DNA of 64,000 bases from Dyella thiooxydans (GCF_001641285.1 NZ_CP014841.1:2852001-2916000); one strand, 5' to 3'; counted from the stretch's first letter, positions 47,704 through 60,278 are shown. Program-made: numbers and translations. Notes: generated from the sequence alone by a model not told the origin.

Positions 47704-49293
47704 ATGGACGGCACGACGCACGACGTGGTGATTCTGGGTGGGGGGCTGGCCGGGCTGTGCCTGGCACTGCAGCTGCGGGACGCCTGCCCCGACCTGGACG
47801 TGGTCGTACTCGAGCGCCGCGGGCATCCGGTGCCCGCCGCAGCATACAAGGTCGGTGAATCGACCGTGGAGATCGGCGCCCACTATCTCGCCGAGACACT
47901 GGGTCTGCGCGACCATCTCGAGCGGTCCCACCTGCGCAAGTTCGGCTTCCGCTTCTTTTTCTCGCATGGACGGGACGATCTGGACGCCGTTACCGAACTG
48001 GGCGTGCGCGAGGTGCTGCCCACGCCGAGCTACCAGATCGATCGCGGCATCTTCGAGAACCTGCTCGGCGAGGAGGCGCGCCGCCGCGGCATCGCGTTTC
48101 GCGACGGCGTCGGCGTGCGATCGATCGAACTTGGTCAGGGCGATGCGCCACACCGCGTGCACTGCACCGGTGACGGCGAACCGTGGGTGCAGGCACGCTG
48201 GCTGCTCGATGCTTCTGGCCGTGCCGGCCTGCTGCGCCGCCAGCTCGACCTGACCCGCGACAACGGCCACCACGCCCATGCCGCGTGGTTCCGCCTCGAC
48301 GACCGCATCGCCATCGACCAATGGAGCGATGACGCCGAATGGAGCGCCCGCTGCACCCCGCGCGAGCGCTGGCGATCGACCAATCACCTGTGCGGACCGG
48401 GCTACTGGTGCTGGCTGATTCCGCTGGCCTGCGGTGCGCACTCGGTCGGCATCGTGGTCGATGCCGCGATGCATCCGGTCGAATCGATCAACCGCTTTCC
48501 GCGCGCGCTGGACTGGCTGGCCAGGCACCAGCCCGCGCTGGCACGGGAAGTGGCTGCGCGACAGGACAGGCTGATGGACTTCGCCTTCTTCCGCGACTAC
48601 TCCTACGGCTGTGCGCGCATGTTCAGCACCGACCGCTGGGCGCTCACCGGCGAGGCCGGCGCGTTCCTCGATCCGTTCTATTCGCCCGGCACCGACTTCA
48701 TCGCCATCGCCAACACCTACATCACCGAACTGGTGCGGCAGGACCGCGCGGGCGAGCTGCTGGCACCGCGCGTGCGGCTGTACGAGCGGCTGTTCCAGTC
48801 CTTCTACGACTCGACCCTGGCGCTTTACCGGGGGCAATACCCGCTGCTCGGCGACGCCGAGGTGCTGCCGATCAAGGTGATCTGGGACTATGCCTATTAC
48901 TGGGGCGTGCTGTGCCAGCTGGTATTCCAGCGGAGGCTGACCGACGCGGCGCTGTTCGCCGAGCTGGGCCCGGAGCTGGAGCAGACCCGCGCCCTGAACG
49001 AGCGGATGCAGGCGTTCTTCGGTCGCTGGCACGCGTGCTCTCGCGGACGCAATCCGCGCGCGATGCTCGACCAGCGCGAACTGCCCTGGTTCGCCGCGAT
49101 GAACGCGACCCTGCACGACGTCCTGGACGACCGTGGCGTACGCGCGCGCCTGCGCGACAACGTCGCCCTGCTGAGGGCGCTGGCGACCACCATCGTCGAG
49201 CGCGCCGCGAATTCCGCCGGCGACACGTTGCGCGAGGGCATGGACGACCTGGCCACGGCCGACCATCGTCCCGTGCTGTTCACGGCGGCCTGA
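47704..49293 (+). CDS. flavin-dependent halogenase-like protein
   Basis: The 529-residue FAD protein has the nucleotide-binding GGGLAG at residues 11-16 and the GES segment of the halogenase family. A lysine in LRKFGFRF (Lys79) aligns with the catalytic lysine of tryptophan halogenases, and the diagnostic WxWxIP motif appears as WCWLIP at 235-240. It also has TGEAGAFLDPFYSPGTDF for FAD. Such enzymes chlorinate or brominate aromatic rings with FADH2, O2 and halide. In Xanthomonas, aryl polyenes are halogenated, so it likely acts on the pigment ring. No flavin reductase is adjacent. Confidence 0.85.
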   Translation: MDGTTHDVVILGGGLAGLCLALQLRDACPDLDVVVLERRGHPVPAAAYKVGESTVEIGAHYLAETLGLRDHLERSHLRKFGFRFFFSHGRDDLDAVTELGVREVLPTPSYQIDRGIFENLLGEEARRRGIAFRDGVGVRSIELGQGDAPHRVHCTGDGEPWVQARWLLDASGRAGLLRRQLDLTRDNGHHAHAAWFRLDDRIAIDQWSDDAEWSARCTPRERWRSTNHLCGPGYWCWLIPLACGAHSVGIVVDAAMHPVESINRFPRALDWLARHQPALAREVAARQDRLMDFAFFRDYSYGCARMFSTDRWALTGEAGAFLDPFYSPGTDFIAIANTYITELVRQDRAGELLAPRVRLYERLFQSFYDSTLALYRGQYPLLGDAEVLPIKVIWDYAYYWGVLCQLVFQRRLTDAALFAELGPELEQTRALNERMQAFFGRWHACSRGRNPRAMLDQRELPWFAAMNATLHDVLDDRGVRARLRDNVALLRALATTIVERAANSAGDTLREGMDDLATADHRPVLFTAA

Positions 49294-49310
49294 GCAGCCG
49301 CGCGAAGGAT

Positions 49311-49757
49311 TCAGCCGGCCGTCGGCTGTGACGGATGGATCACGGCGGCGCGCCCGCTGGCCAGCAACCGGCCACCCTGCTCGACCCGGAACGCATACTG
49401 GGCGCCGACATCATCGGCGTACAGGCACTCGGCATGCACGTCCACGCTGCCGGCGAGCGGATCGACGAACTCCACCGCGAGCAATACGTCGCGCAGGCTG
49501 ACCAGCCGACCCGGCTTCACGCCGGTGATGCCTTGTGCGCGATCGCGCAATGCGCCGTGTACCGCCATCGCCTGTGCCCCGTATTCGGCCAGGTGCACCG
49601 CATGCAGCCCGGCCGCGGTGCGCAGCGGATGGTCCGGCAGCGCGTGACTGCTGCTGCGCGCGTGGAGCGTCGTCGCATCCCAGGCCAGCACCGCATCGAG
49701 CAGACACATGCGGCCGGCATGCGGGATCAACGAAGCGAGATCAGTCTCGATGGACAT
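49311..49757 (-). CDS. hotdog-fold 3-hydroxyacyl-ACP dehydratase-like protein (ApeP/FabA-like)
   Basis: The 148-residue protein has a single hotdog domain: LIPHAGRMCLLDAVLAWD, then AEYGAQAMAVHGALR and GRLVSLRDVLLAVEFV, and LLASGRAAVI. The HAGRMCLLD opening with a catalytic histidine is characteristic of the dehydratase found in aryl-polyene clusters. It would remove water from the 3-hydroxyacyl intermediate to form polyene double bonds. It converges with the halogenase gene and is 87 bases downstream of the acyltransferase gene on the same strand. Confidence 0.87.
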   Translation of the reverse strand: MSIETDLASLIPHAGRMCLLDAVLAWDATTLHARSSSHALPDHPLRTAAGLHAVHLAEYGAQAMAVHGALRDRAQGITGVKPGRLVSLRDVLLAVEFVDPLAGSVDVHAECLYADDVGAQYAFRVEQGGRLLASGRAAVIHPSQPTAG

Positions 49758-49844
49758 GGGGCGCCGTCAGCATGGGGAGGCAGACATGAAGGGTCACGCG
49801 CCGGCGCGGCACGGCTGGCGAAGGCAGCACCGGCCGCACTCGCG

Positions 49845-50798
49845 TCAGGCGTCGACGCGGCGGCCCGCGTCGGCAGGCCCCGCGCCAGCGGGAGCGCGCA
49901 GATCTTGCTGCCAGAAGTCATAGAAGTTGAACCAGTTGGTCGGCGCGATTCGCGCGTAATGTTCCAGCCGCAGGGCGTAATGCGCGATGAGCGCGTCCAG
50001 TGCCGCGGCCCGCTCGGCGCGCGGAATCGACACGCGCTCGGCCACCGGCTCGAATATCAGCCGATAGCGGTTGCCACCCAGGTACAGGCCGAAGCACAAC
50101 ATCACCGGCACCTGCAACGCATGCGCGAGCAGCCACGGCCCCACCGGAAACGGTGCCGGCCGTCCGAGGAACGGCACGTGGTGCAGGGCCTCGTGCTCGC
50201 GCCCACGATCGGCCAGCAGTGCGACCAGCGAGCCGGCCTGGCAGGCCTCCGCCATCGCCAGGGTGATCGAGGTGCCGTCCCGCGAAGCGTCGATCACCCC
50301 GGCACCGATCTCCGGAGCCAGCGCCTCGAGCAGGGCGGTCATCGCCGGGGTCTTCTGCTTGTCCAGCACGACGCGCAGAGAGACTTCCGGCCGGCGCGTG
50401 CTCAGCGCACGCAGCGCCTCGAAACTGCCCAGGTGCGAACCGATCAGCAACACACCCTGCCGCTTGGCGATGTGTGCATCCAGCAGGTCGAGCCCGTCGG
50501 TCTCGACCACGAAATCGTCGTCGCCGCGCGCCAGCAGGTAGACGCGGTCCAGGGTGATCGCAGCGAAGCACCACAGGTGGTCGAACACTTCGCGCCGGGT
50601 CGGCGGTCGGCCGAGGACCCGCGCGAGGTACTGCTTCGACGCCTGTCGCTCGGGTGCGCGACGCAGGTAGAAATAGGCAGTGATCGGATACAGCGACAAA
50701 CGCGCGAGCGTTCGCCCGCAGACCAGCGCGATGCTGCGGATCAGCCAAAGCGCGAAATGCCCGCCCCCCTCCGGACGGCTCTGCCAGTGCCCGCTCAC
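49845..50798 (-). CDS. LpxL-like lysophospholipid acyltransferase of the pigment locus
   Basis: The 317-residue protein resembles the LpxL/HtrB acyltransferase family. It has an N-terminal hydrophobic stretch (LWLIRSIALVCGRTLARL), the HxxxxE/D-type motif SHLGSFEAL, and segments ADRGREHEALHHVPFLGRPA and FPVGPWLLAHAL. A C-terminal WFNFYDFW follows. In aryl-polyene loci this enzyme attaches the polyene to a lipid. The start is a GTG at 50798 that overlaps the upstream hotdog stop (GTGA), so the two are coupled. Confidence 0.87.
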   Translation of the reverse strand: MSGHWQSRPEGGGHFALWLIRSIALVCGRTLARLSLYPITAYFYLRRAPERQASKQYLARVLGRPPTRREVFDHLWCFAAITLDRVYLLARGDDDFVVETDGLDLLDAHIAKRQGVLLIGSHLGSFEALRALSTRRPEVSLRVVLDKQKTPAMTALLEALAPEIGAGVIDASRDGTSITLAMAEACQAGSLVALLADRGREHEALHHVPFLGRPAPFPVGPWLLAHALQVPVMLCFGLYLGGNRYRLIFEPVAERVSIPRAERAAALDALIAHYALRLEHYARIAPTNWFNFYDFWQQDLRAPAGAGPADAGRRVDA

Positions 50799-51091
50799 GC
50801 CGCGGCCCCCTCGATCACGCCGCGCGCCAGCAGCTCGTCGCCGCGACGGATCTCGAAGCGCAGGCGGCCAGCCGATTCGCTGAGTCTTACCTCGGCGTCC
50901 TCGCCCGGCAGCAGTGGAGCGGCGAACTTGGCCTCGGCGATTCGCGCCAGCCGCTCGCCACGCCATGCCCGCAGCGCACTGGCGACCGCCTCGAGCATGA
51001 CGACCCCGGGCACCAGCGGCGCGCCCGGGAAGTGGCCGGGAAGGGACGGATGCTCGATCGGCACCCGAAACGGGAGGGCGAACGTGCTCAT
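50795..51091 (-). CDS. small hotdog dehydratase (FabZ-like) of the pigment locus
   Basis: The 98-residue protein contains the core HPSLPGHFPGAPLVPGVVML, which is the hotdog central helix motif with the catalytic histidine and the PGV turn. The rest (LPGEDAEVRLSESAGRLRF, EIRRGDELLARG) completes a short hotdog fold. It likely works with the larger dehydratase at 49311, or forms a hetero-pair with it as seen in aryl-polyene systems. It overlaps the acyltransferase gene. The 308 bases upstream to the ACP gene hold no supported gene. Confidence 0.85.
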   Translation of the reverse strand: MSTFALPFRVPIEHPSLPGHFPGAPLVPGVVMLEAVASALRAWRGERLARIAEAKFAAPLLPGEDAEVRLSESAGRLRFEIRRGDELLARGVIEGAAA

Positions 51092-51399
51092 GCGCGCCCG
51101 CCCACGCAGCGTTCGAGCGGCGACAGGCTGCATGCCGGCGGGGCTTCCACCCCGCGCAGGGTGCCACCTGGCAGGTGGCCCGGGGTGTGTTGGCTGGGCG
51201 GCCATGCCACGCCCTCGATCCGGATCATCGAGCCACCGTCGACGTGTGGGCAGGGGGACGCATCACATCGCCGGACCGCCGCGTCCGGGAGCGTCGGAAC
51301 ATGAGCTTTCCCCCTCGGGCCGGAACTGCGGACATGCTGGCCTCGCTCATTGGCCGGAGCGCGATCGCGCGCGGGCGGCTGCGGCGCCTCGGCAGCCGC
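51092..51399. other. 308-base gap within the pigment locus, no gene supported
   Basis: All six frames were considered. The open frames here are extensions or shadows of the neighbouring genes, with arginine/proline-rich composition and no ribosome-binding site. There is no clear promoter or terminator hairpin. In related loci another small gene often sits here, so the gap could mark a lost or decayed gene. Confidence 0.5.
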
Positions 51400-51669
51400 T
51401 CAGTGGGCGCGTTGCTGTTCGATGTAGTCCGACAGCGTCCGCAGGCTGGAAAAAATCTGCCGGTTGTCCGGATTGTCCGAGCGCAGCTGGAATCCGTAGC
51501 GCTTGGACACCGCCAGGGAAATCTCCAGCGCATCGATCGAATCGAGCCCGAGCTCGCCACCGAACAACGGCGCGTCGGGATCGATCTGCTCGGGGGTGAC
51601 GGTTTCGAGATTCAGGCTCTCGACCACCAGGGTGGCCAGTTCGTGTTGTGCGGCGGTCTGCTCTGCCAT
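51400..51669 (-). CDS. acyl carrier protein of the pigment locus
   Basis: The 89-residue ACP carries the phosphopantetheine attachment motif GLDSIDALEIS. The surrounding helices are ELATLVVESLNLETVTPEQI and LAVSKRYGFQLR. It presents acyl intermediates to the ketosynthase and dehydratases of the locus. It is divergent from the chorismatase gene at 51731, with only 61 bases between the two start codons, so they share a promoter region. Confidence 0.93.
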   Translation of the reverse strand: MAEQTAAQHELATLVVESLNLETVTPEQIDPDAPLFGGELGLDSIDALEISLAVSKRYGFQLRSDNPDNRQIFSSLRTLSDYIEQQRAH

Positions 51670-51730
51670 GCTCGGATCCGTACCCAAAAAGCCGCGCCTC
51701 CCCCCGGTGGCAGCGGGTCGGGAGTGTACC

Positions 51731-52753
51731 ATGGGGCCCTCGTCGTTCCCGGTAGATCGCATGGTTCAGGGATGTGAAGGCGCAGTCGCGCGAGCGATGG
51801 TCTGCCGCGCGCCACGGGTGTCGTACCGCAACGTGGACGCCGCGCAGGCGCTGGCCGAACCCGGCATGCTCGCGGTCATCGGCTTTGGCGCCGGCCGGGA
51901 GGAGACCGACGATCCGCGCTGGCTGCGGCTGCCGCTCGAACCGTTCGATGCTCCCGCTCCGCTGGAGTGCTGGGAGGTGGACGGGCCGGTGGGCTGCGGC
52001 CAGACCGGCGATATCCGCTGGTCGCGCGGCGGTGGCTGGCTGTTCGCCTCGGTGAGCCTTGATGAGTCGGCGAGCGGCGGCATCGAGACGTGCGCAGCGG
52101 AAGCGTATCGGCAGCTGGCGCAATTCCTCGTCGGGCAGGACGAATCACAGGTGCTGCGGGTCTGGAACTACCTGCCCGACATCAACCAGGGCGATGGCGA
52201 CGGCGAACGTTACAAGCGCTTCTGCAGCGGTCGCGCACGAGGGATGGGCGCGGCGTTCGTCGGTGGCTTTCCCGCGGCGACGGCTATCGGCAGCCCGGGC
52301 TGCAACGGGCGCCTGCAGGTCTACCTGCTGGCCAGCTCGCAACCCGGCGCCCGGGTGGAGAATCCCCGCCAGGTGAGCGCCTGGCGTTACCCACGCCAGT
52401 ACGGGCCGACCCCTCCCAGCTTCGCGCGGGCGGTACGGCTGCCGGCCGGCGATGCCCTGGCGATCTCCGGCACCGCCGCGGTGATCGGGCATGCCTCGGC
52501 ACACCAAGGGGATCTGCCCGCGCAATTGGCGGAAACGCTCGCCAACCTCGAAGCACTGCTGGCCGCCGCCGGCATGCCGGCGGGCTTCGATACCCACTCG
52601 CCGTTGAAGGCCTACGTCCGGCGTCCGGGCGACGCCCGGGCCGTGCGGGACTTCTTCCGCCAGCACTTGCCCGCTGTGCCGGCACTGCTGCTGCACGGGG
52701 AGGTGTGCCGGCGCGAACTGCTGGTCGAGGTGGACGGCTGGCGCTACGCCTGA
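51731..52753 (+). CDS. chorismatase (XanB2/Hyg5/FkbO type), hydroxybenzoate-forming
   Basis: The 340-residue protein has the chorismatase signature of VWNYLPDINQGDGDGERY followed by KRFCSGRARGM. Further conserved parts are FPAATAIGSPGCNGRLQVYL, VENPRQVSAWRYPRQYG, ISGTAAVIGHASAHQGD and the C-terminal LLHGEVCRRELLVEVDG. XanB2 in Xanthomonas forms 3- and 4-hydroxybenzoate from chorismate, feeding pigment and ubiquinone. ATG 51731 has a good GGGAG ribosome-binding site; ATG 51761 is a weaker alternative. Its place beside the ACP supports the pigment role. Confidence 0.9.
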   Translation: MGPSSFPVDRMVQGCEGAVARAMVCRAPRVSYRNVDAAQALAEPGMLAVIGFGAGREETDDPRWLRLPLEPFDAPAPLECWEVDGPVGCGQTGDIRWSRGGGWLFASVSLDESASGGIETCAAEAYRQLAQFLVGQDESQVLRVWNYLPDINQGDGDGERYKRFCSGRARGMGAAFVGGFPAATAIGSPGCNGRLQVYLLASSQPGARVENPRQVSAWRYPRQYGPTPPSFARAVRLPAGDALAISGTAAVIGHASAHQGDLPAQLAETLANLEALLAAAGMPAGFDTHSPLKAYVRRPGDARAVRDFFRQHLPAVPALLLHGEVCRRELLVEVDGWRYA

Positions 52754-52778
52754 GCGTCACGCGGCTCCCGCGCCGGCG

Positions 52779-54149
52779 TCACTTCGTCTGCCGGGTCGGG
52801 CGCTGCCAGCCGGACAAGGTGAGCTGGCGGCCGCGCGCCACCGTGAGCTCATCCGCCGGCGCATCCTTGGTGATCACCGAACCGGCGCCGATGGTGGCGT
52901 TGGCACCCACGCTGACCGGCGCCACCAACGCACTGTTCGAGCCGATGAAAGCGCCGTCTCCGATGCGGGTCAGGTGCTTGTTCACGCCGTCGTAGTTGCA
53001 GGTGATGGTGCCGGCGCCGATGTTCACGCCCGCACCGATCTCGGCGTCGCCGATGTAGCTCAGGTGGTTCGCCTTGCTGCCGATGCCCAGCGTCGCCTTC
53101 TTGATCTCGACGAAGTTGCCCACGTGCACGCCGGGCGCCAGCTCCGCACCCGGACGCAGGCGGGCGAACGGGCCGATCGTGCAGGGGCCATGCGTCACCA
53201 GGCCATCAAGGTCGCAGTGGGCCAGCACCACGGTACCGCTCGCCAGACGCGTGTTGTGCACGCGGGAGAACGGGCCGATGCGGACATCGTCGCCGAGCAC
53301 CACCTCACCTTCGAGGATCACGTCGACATCGATCTCCACGTCGCTGCCGGCCTCCACGGTCCCGCGCACGTCGATGCGAAGCGGATCGGCCAGACGCACA
53401 CCCGCGAGCATCAGCTCCCCGGCGCGGCGACGGCGGTACTGGGCTTCCAGCTCGGCCAGCTGCAACGGGTTGTTGGCACCGGCCGCTTCCACCGGGTCCG
53501 CGCACTCCACCGACCGCGCCGGGCGATGCTCCGCTGCCGCCATCGCGAAGATATCGGTGAGGTAATACTCGCCCTGCGCGTTGTCGCGCCCGAGCCGGCC
53601 GATCCAGCCCCGCAGCGACGACGCATCGGCGGCCACGATACCGGTATTCACCAGGTTCACCGCGCGCTCTTCGGGGCTCGCGTCCTTCTCCTCGACCACC
53701 GCGATCACGCGCGCAGCCTCGTCGCAAAGCACGCGGCCGTATCCGAATGGGTCGGCCAGGCGGGTGGTGAGCAGGGCGAGGCCCTCGGCCGTCACCAGCG
53801 GGCGCAGGGTGTCGGCACGGGTCAACGGCACATCGCCGTACAGCACCAGCACCCGGGCATCGTCCGGCACCTGCACCAGTGCTTGCGCCACGGCATGGCC
53901 GGTACCCAGCCGCTCGGCCTGCAGCACCCAGCCCAGGTCCGCATCGGCGGCGAACGCTTCGCGCACCTGCTCGCCGCCGTGGCCGTAGACCACGTGGATC
54001 GCGGTCGGGCCCAGCGCCCGCGCGGTGGCCAGCACGTGGCCGAGCAGCGGCCGGCCGGCGACCGGCATCAGGACCTTGGCGCGCTTGGACTTCATGCGCT
54101 TGCCTTCGCCGGCGGCGAGGACGATGACATGCAGGGCGGTGGCTTCCAT
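52779..54149 (-). CDS. glmU: bifunctional UDP-N-acetylglucosamine pyrophosphorylase/glucosamine-1-phosphate acetyltransferase
   Basis: The 456-residue protein has an N-terminal uridylyltransferase ([20 protein letters not shown]) and a C-terminal left-handed beta-helix acetyltransferase with hexapeptide repeats ([40 protein letters not shown]). It makes UDP-GlcNAc for peptidoglycan and LPS. It lies just downstream of the atp operon in the same direction, but an intrinsic terminator at 54231-54255 separates it. Its stop converges with the chorismatase stop. Confidence 0.98.
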   Translation of the reverse strand: MEATALHVIVLAAGEGKRMKSKRAKVLMPVAGRPLLGHVLATARALGPTAIHVVYGHGGEQVREAFAADADLGWVLQAERLGTGHAVAQALVQVPDDARVLVLYGDVPLTRADTLRPLVTAEGLALLTTRLADPFGYGRVLCDEAARVIAVVEEKDASPEERAVNLVNTGIVAADASSLRGWIGRLGRDNAQGEYYLTDIFAMAAAEHRPARSVECADPVEAAGANNPLQLAELEAQYRRRRAGELMLAGVRLADPLRIDVRGTVEAGSDVEIDVDVILEGEVVLGDDVRIGPFSRVHNTRLASGTVVLAHCDLDGLVTHGPCTIGPFARLRPGAELAPGVHVGNFVEIKKATLGIGSKANHLSYIGDAEIGAGVNIGAGTITCNYDGVNKHLTRIGDGAFIGSNSALVAPVSVGANATIGAGSVITKDAPADELTVARGRQLTLSGWQRPTRQTK

Positions 54150-54230
54150 GGATCACCTGGTACGTGGGCAAGGCCGCAAGAATATCAGCCGCTTGTGCCC
54201 GATCCGACCCGCTGGCGACACGCGGATGCG

Positions 54231-54255
54231 AAAACGCCGGCGCGAGGCCGGCGTT
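54231..54255 (-). terminator. intrinsic terminator of the atp operon
   Basis: AACGCCGGC pairs with GCCGGCGTT around a 5-base loop. On the minus strand the stem ends in GTTTTCGC. It lies 31 bases beyond the atpC stop codon and before glmU. Confidence 0.85.
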
Positions 54256-54285
54256 GTGGATCAGCGGCCTCCGGGGAGGCGTGGA

Positions 54286-54714
54286 TCAGTGCTTGAGCGT
54301 GCGGCGCAGGCGCTCGAGCGCCTGCAGCTGGGTGATCGCCGCGGCCAGCTTGGCCTGCGCCTCGGCGATTTCCATCGCGTCGGTGCGGTTGGCCAGGGCT
54401 TCCTCGGCGCGCCGCTTCGCTTCCAGCGCAGCCTGCTCGTCGATGTCGGCCGAACGGATCGCGCTGTCGGCCAGCACGGTCACCACCTGCGGCTGCACTT
54501 CGAGGATGCCGCCGCCGGTGATGGAGATGTCCACCTTCTCGCCGCTGGCCTCGGTCACGACGACCTTGCCGGGCTTGAGGCGGGTGATCAGCGGGGCGTG
54601 GCGCGGGGTGATGCCCAGCTCGCCCAGCTCGCCGGTGGCAACGACCATCGTCGCCTCGCCCGAGTAGATCTCGGCTTCGGCACTGACGACGTCGACGCGG
54701 ATGGTGTGGCTCAT
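54286..54714 (-). CDS. atpC: F1 ATP synthase epsilon subunit
   Basis: The 142-residue protein starts with the epsilon beta-sandwich ([20 protein letters not shown], then [20 protein letters not shown]). It ends with the inhibitory helical hairpin ([18 protein letters not shown]). It couples rotation of the gamma shaft to the c-ring and regulates ATPase activity. It is the last gene of the atp operon, 56 bases after atpD, and is followed by a terminator. Confidence 0.97.
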   Translation of the reverse strand: MSHTIRVDVVSAEAEIYSGEATMVVATGELGELGITPRHAPLITRLKPGKVVVTEASGEKVDISITGGGILEVQPQVVTVLADSAIRSADIDEQAALEAKRRAEEALANRTDAMEIAEAQAKLAAAITQLQALERLRRTLKH

Positions 54715-54770
54715 GGGAGGTTTCCGGATGCGTGGGGCTGGGGGCGGACTGGATCACCCGCCCCGGTGGA

Positions 54771-56204
<1,434 letters not shown>

Positions 56205-56256
56205 TTAAGTGTCTGTGTGGGCGCCGCTGGGCGTCGCCGTGAATGCTTGTCGTTGA

Positions 56257-57150
56257 TCAGACTGCCGCGGCGCCGCCGACGATCTCCGAGATTTCCTGGG
56301 TGATCGCAGCCTGGCGGGCCTTGTTGTAGACCAGCGTCAGATCGCCGATGACCTTGTTCGCGTTGTCCGACGCGCTCTTCATCGCCACCATGCGCGCGGC
56401 ATGCTCGCTGGCCAGGTTCTCCAGCGTGGACTGGTACACCACCGACTCGATGTAGCGACCCAGCACGTGCTCCAGCACAGTGGCCGCGTCGGGCTCGTAG
56501 ATGTAGTCCCAGTCGTGGGTCTGCGACAGCGCGATGCCGGCCGAGCCTTCCATCTCGGTGGCGACCAGCGGCAGTGGCAGCAGCGCGTCCACGGTCGGCT
56601 TCTGCGTCATCGTGTTGACGAAGTCGTTATAGGCCAGGAACAGGCGGTCCAGCTTGCCTTCGGTGTAGGCGTCCATCGCCACCTTGATCACGCCGACCAG
56701 GCTCTCCAGCTTCGGCTTCTCGCCCAGGTGGGTCACGCTGCCGATCAGGTTGACGCCCTTGATGCGACGGAAGAACTGCACCGCCTTCTGGCCGATCGCA
56801 ACGACATCCACCGCGACGCCCTTGGCCTGCCACTCCTGGATCGCCGGCAACAGGCGGCGGAACAGGTTGGAGTTCAGGCCGCCGCACAGGCCGCGGTCGG
56901 TCGAAACCACCACGTAGGCCACGCGCGCCACGTTCTCGCGCTCGGTCAGGAACGGGTGGTTGAAGTCCGTGCTGGCCTGGGCCACGTGGGCGATCATCTT
57001 GCGCATCAGGCGCGCATACGGACGCGAGGCCTTCATCAGGTCCTGCGCCTTGCGGATCTTCGAGGCCGAGACCATTTCGAGCGCGCGCGTCACCTTGCGC
57101 ATGTTCTGCGTGCTCTTGATCTTGGTTTTGATTTCGCGGCCGCTAGCCAT
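56257..57150 (-). CDS. atpG: F1 ATP synthase gamma subunit
   Basis: The 297-residue protein is the rotating shaft. It has the N-terminal coiled-coil helix ([31 protein letters not shown]) and the conserved [20 protein letters not shown]. The C-terminal helix ends in [15 protein letters not shown], the family signature. It lies between atpA and atpD as usual. Confidence 0.98.
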   Translation of the reverse strand: MASGREIKTKIKSTQNMRKVTRALEMVSASKIRKAQDLMKASRPYARLMRKMIAHVAQASTDFNHPFLTERENVARVAYVVVSTDRGLCGGLNSNLFRRLLPAIQEWQAKGVAVDVVAIGQKAVQFFRRIKGVNLIGSVTHLGEKPKLESLVGVIKVAMDAYTEGKLDRLFLAYNDFVNTMTQKPTVDALLPLPLVATEMEGSAGIALSQTHDWDYIYEPDAATVLEHVLGRYIESVVYQSTLENLASEHAARMVAMKSASDNANKVIGDLTLVYNKARQAAITQEISEIVGGAAAV

Positions 57151-57228
57151 GCTCTGTTCGCTCGCTGTGATCGGTGGGTGTGTTCCGTCGCGGGCGCGCG
57201 GCTTTCACCGCGCGCGCCGGAGGGCGGA

Positions 57229-58779
<1,551 letters not shown>

Positions 58780-58838
58780 GGTCGTTTCCTTGGGTTCGCG
58801 CCGCGTCAGCGGCACCCGATGGTTTTTTGAATCTGGGG

Positions 58839-59372
58839 TCAGTGAGCCAGCGCGCTGGCCAGCTTCTCGAGGCGTCCGCGAGCGGAGCCGTCAATCACTT
58901 CGCTGCCGGTATCGATCACCACGCCGCCCAGCAGCGACGGATCGACCTGGGTCTCCAGTTCGATCTCGCGCTTGAAGCGGCGCTTCAGCGAGGCCTTCAG
59001 CTGCTCGGCCTGGGCCGCGTCCAGCGCCATCGCGCTGGTCACCTTCACCAGCAACTGCGACTCGGCCTCGCGCTTGTAGTCCTCGAACAGCTCGGCCACT
59101 TCCGGCAGCAGCGCCATGCGGCGATGCTCGGCCATCTCGGCGAGGAACTGCCCGAACGGGCTGTCGGACGCCATGCCCTGCGGCAGGTGCAGCGCCGCCA
59201 GCTGGGCCGGCTGCACGCGCGGATCGTTGCCGAAGCCGGCGACCTGGGGATCCCGGGCGACGGCGGCGGCGAAAGCCAGCGCCTCGGACCAGGTGCCCAG
59301 CGCACCCGCGCCATGTGCCAGCTCGAAGGCGGCGCGGGCGTAGGGACGGGCGAGAGTGATTGCCTGGGCCAT
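58839..59372 (-). CDS. atpH: ATP synthase delta subunit
   Basis: The 177-residue peripheral-stalk protein shows [20 protein letters not shown] at its start and the C-terminal signature [20 protein letters not shown] followed by RLEKLASAL. It clamps the b-subunits to the top of the alpha-beta head. It follows atpF after 3 bases. Confidence 0.97.
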   Translation of the reverse strand: MAQAITLARPYARAAFELAHGAGALGTWSEALAFAAAVARDPQVAGFGNDPRVQPAQLAALHLPQGMASDSPFGQFLAEMAEHRRMALLPEVAELFEDYKREAESQLLVKVTSAMALDAAQAEQLKASLKRRFKREIELETQVDPSLLGGVVIDTGSEVIDGSARGRLEKLASALAH

Positions 59373-59375
59373 CGC

Positions 59376-59846
59376 TTAGATCTCGGTCGCGAGCTGGTCG
59401 AGCAGGGTCTTGTGCGCGGCCGGATCGATCTCGCGCTGCACGATCTTGCTCGCGCCCTGGACCGCGAGGGCGCCCACGCGCTCACGCAACTCCTCGCGGG
59501 CACGCTGCGCCATCGAGGCGATATCGTCCTGCGCAGCCGCCTTCAGGCGGGTGATCTCGGCGACGGCGTCGGCCTTGGCCTTGTCCAGGATCTGGTTGGC
59601 CTGCTGCTGCGCCTTGTCGATGATCTCGGAGGCCTGCTGACGCGCCTTGCGGATCTCGTCGGCCACCTTGGCGTCGGCGTCCTTGAGCTCGGCGCGCGCC
59701 TTCTCGGCGGCATTGAGGCCGTCGGCAATCTTCAACTGGCGCTCTTCGATCGCCTTGGTGAGGTTCGGCCAGATGAACTTGACCGTGAAGGCGATCAAGA
59801 TGGCGAACGAGAGCATTTCGCCAATCAGAGTGGCGTTGATATCCAT
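59376..59846 (-). CDS. atpF: ATP synthase b subunit
   Basis: The 156-residue protein has one N-terminal span ([20 protein letters not shown]) and then a long charged helix ([20 protein letters not shown] onward) that dimerises as the outer stalk. The composition ([20 protein letters not shown]) is typical. The region before it, up to atpE, holds two RNA hairpins. Confidence 0.97.
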   Translation of the reverse strand: MDINATLIGEMLSFAILIAFTVKFIWPNLTKAIEERQLKIADGLNAAEKARAELKDADAKVADEIRKARQQASEIIDKAQQQANQILDKAKADAVAEITRLKAAAQDDIASMAQRAREELRERVGALAVQGASKIVQREIDPAAHKTLLDQLATEI

Positions 59847-59880
59847 CGCTGCTTGCCTGTTAGTGCGGTTTCACAAGCAC

Positions 59881-59932
59881 GGGCGCCGAAGCGCCCCTGC
59901 AGGAGAGCGACACCGCCCCAGGGCGGTGTCGC
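59881..59932 (-). other. two hairpins in the atpE-atpF intercistronic region
   Basis: GCGACACCGCCC pairs with GGGCGGTGTCGC (59907-59932, 2-base loop) and GGGCGC pairs with GCGCCC around CGAA (59881-59896). Both lie between the atpE stop and the atpF start within one transcript. They could stabilise the atpE message or reduce read-through to later genes. Confidence 0.7.
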
Positions 59933-59942
59933 AGTGGCGTAC

Positions 59943-60278
<336 letters not shown>

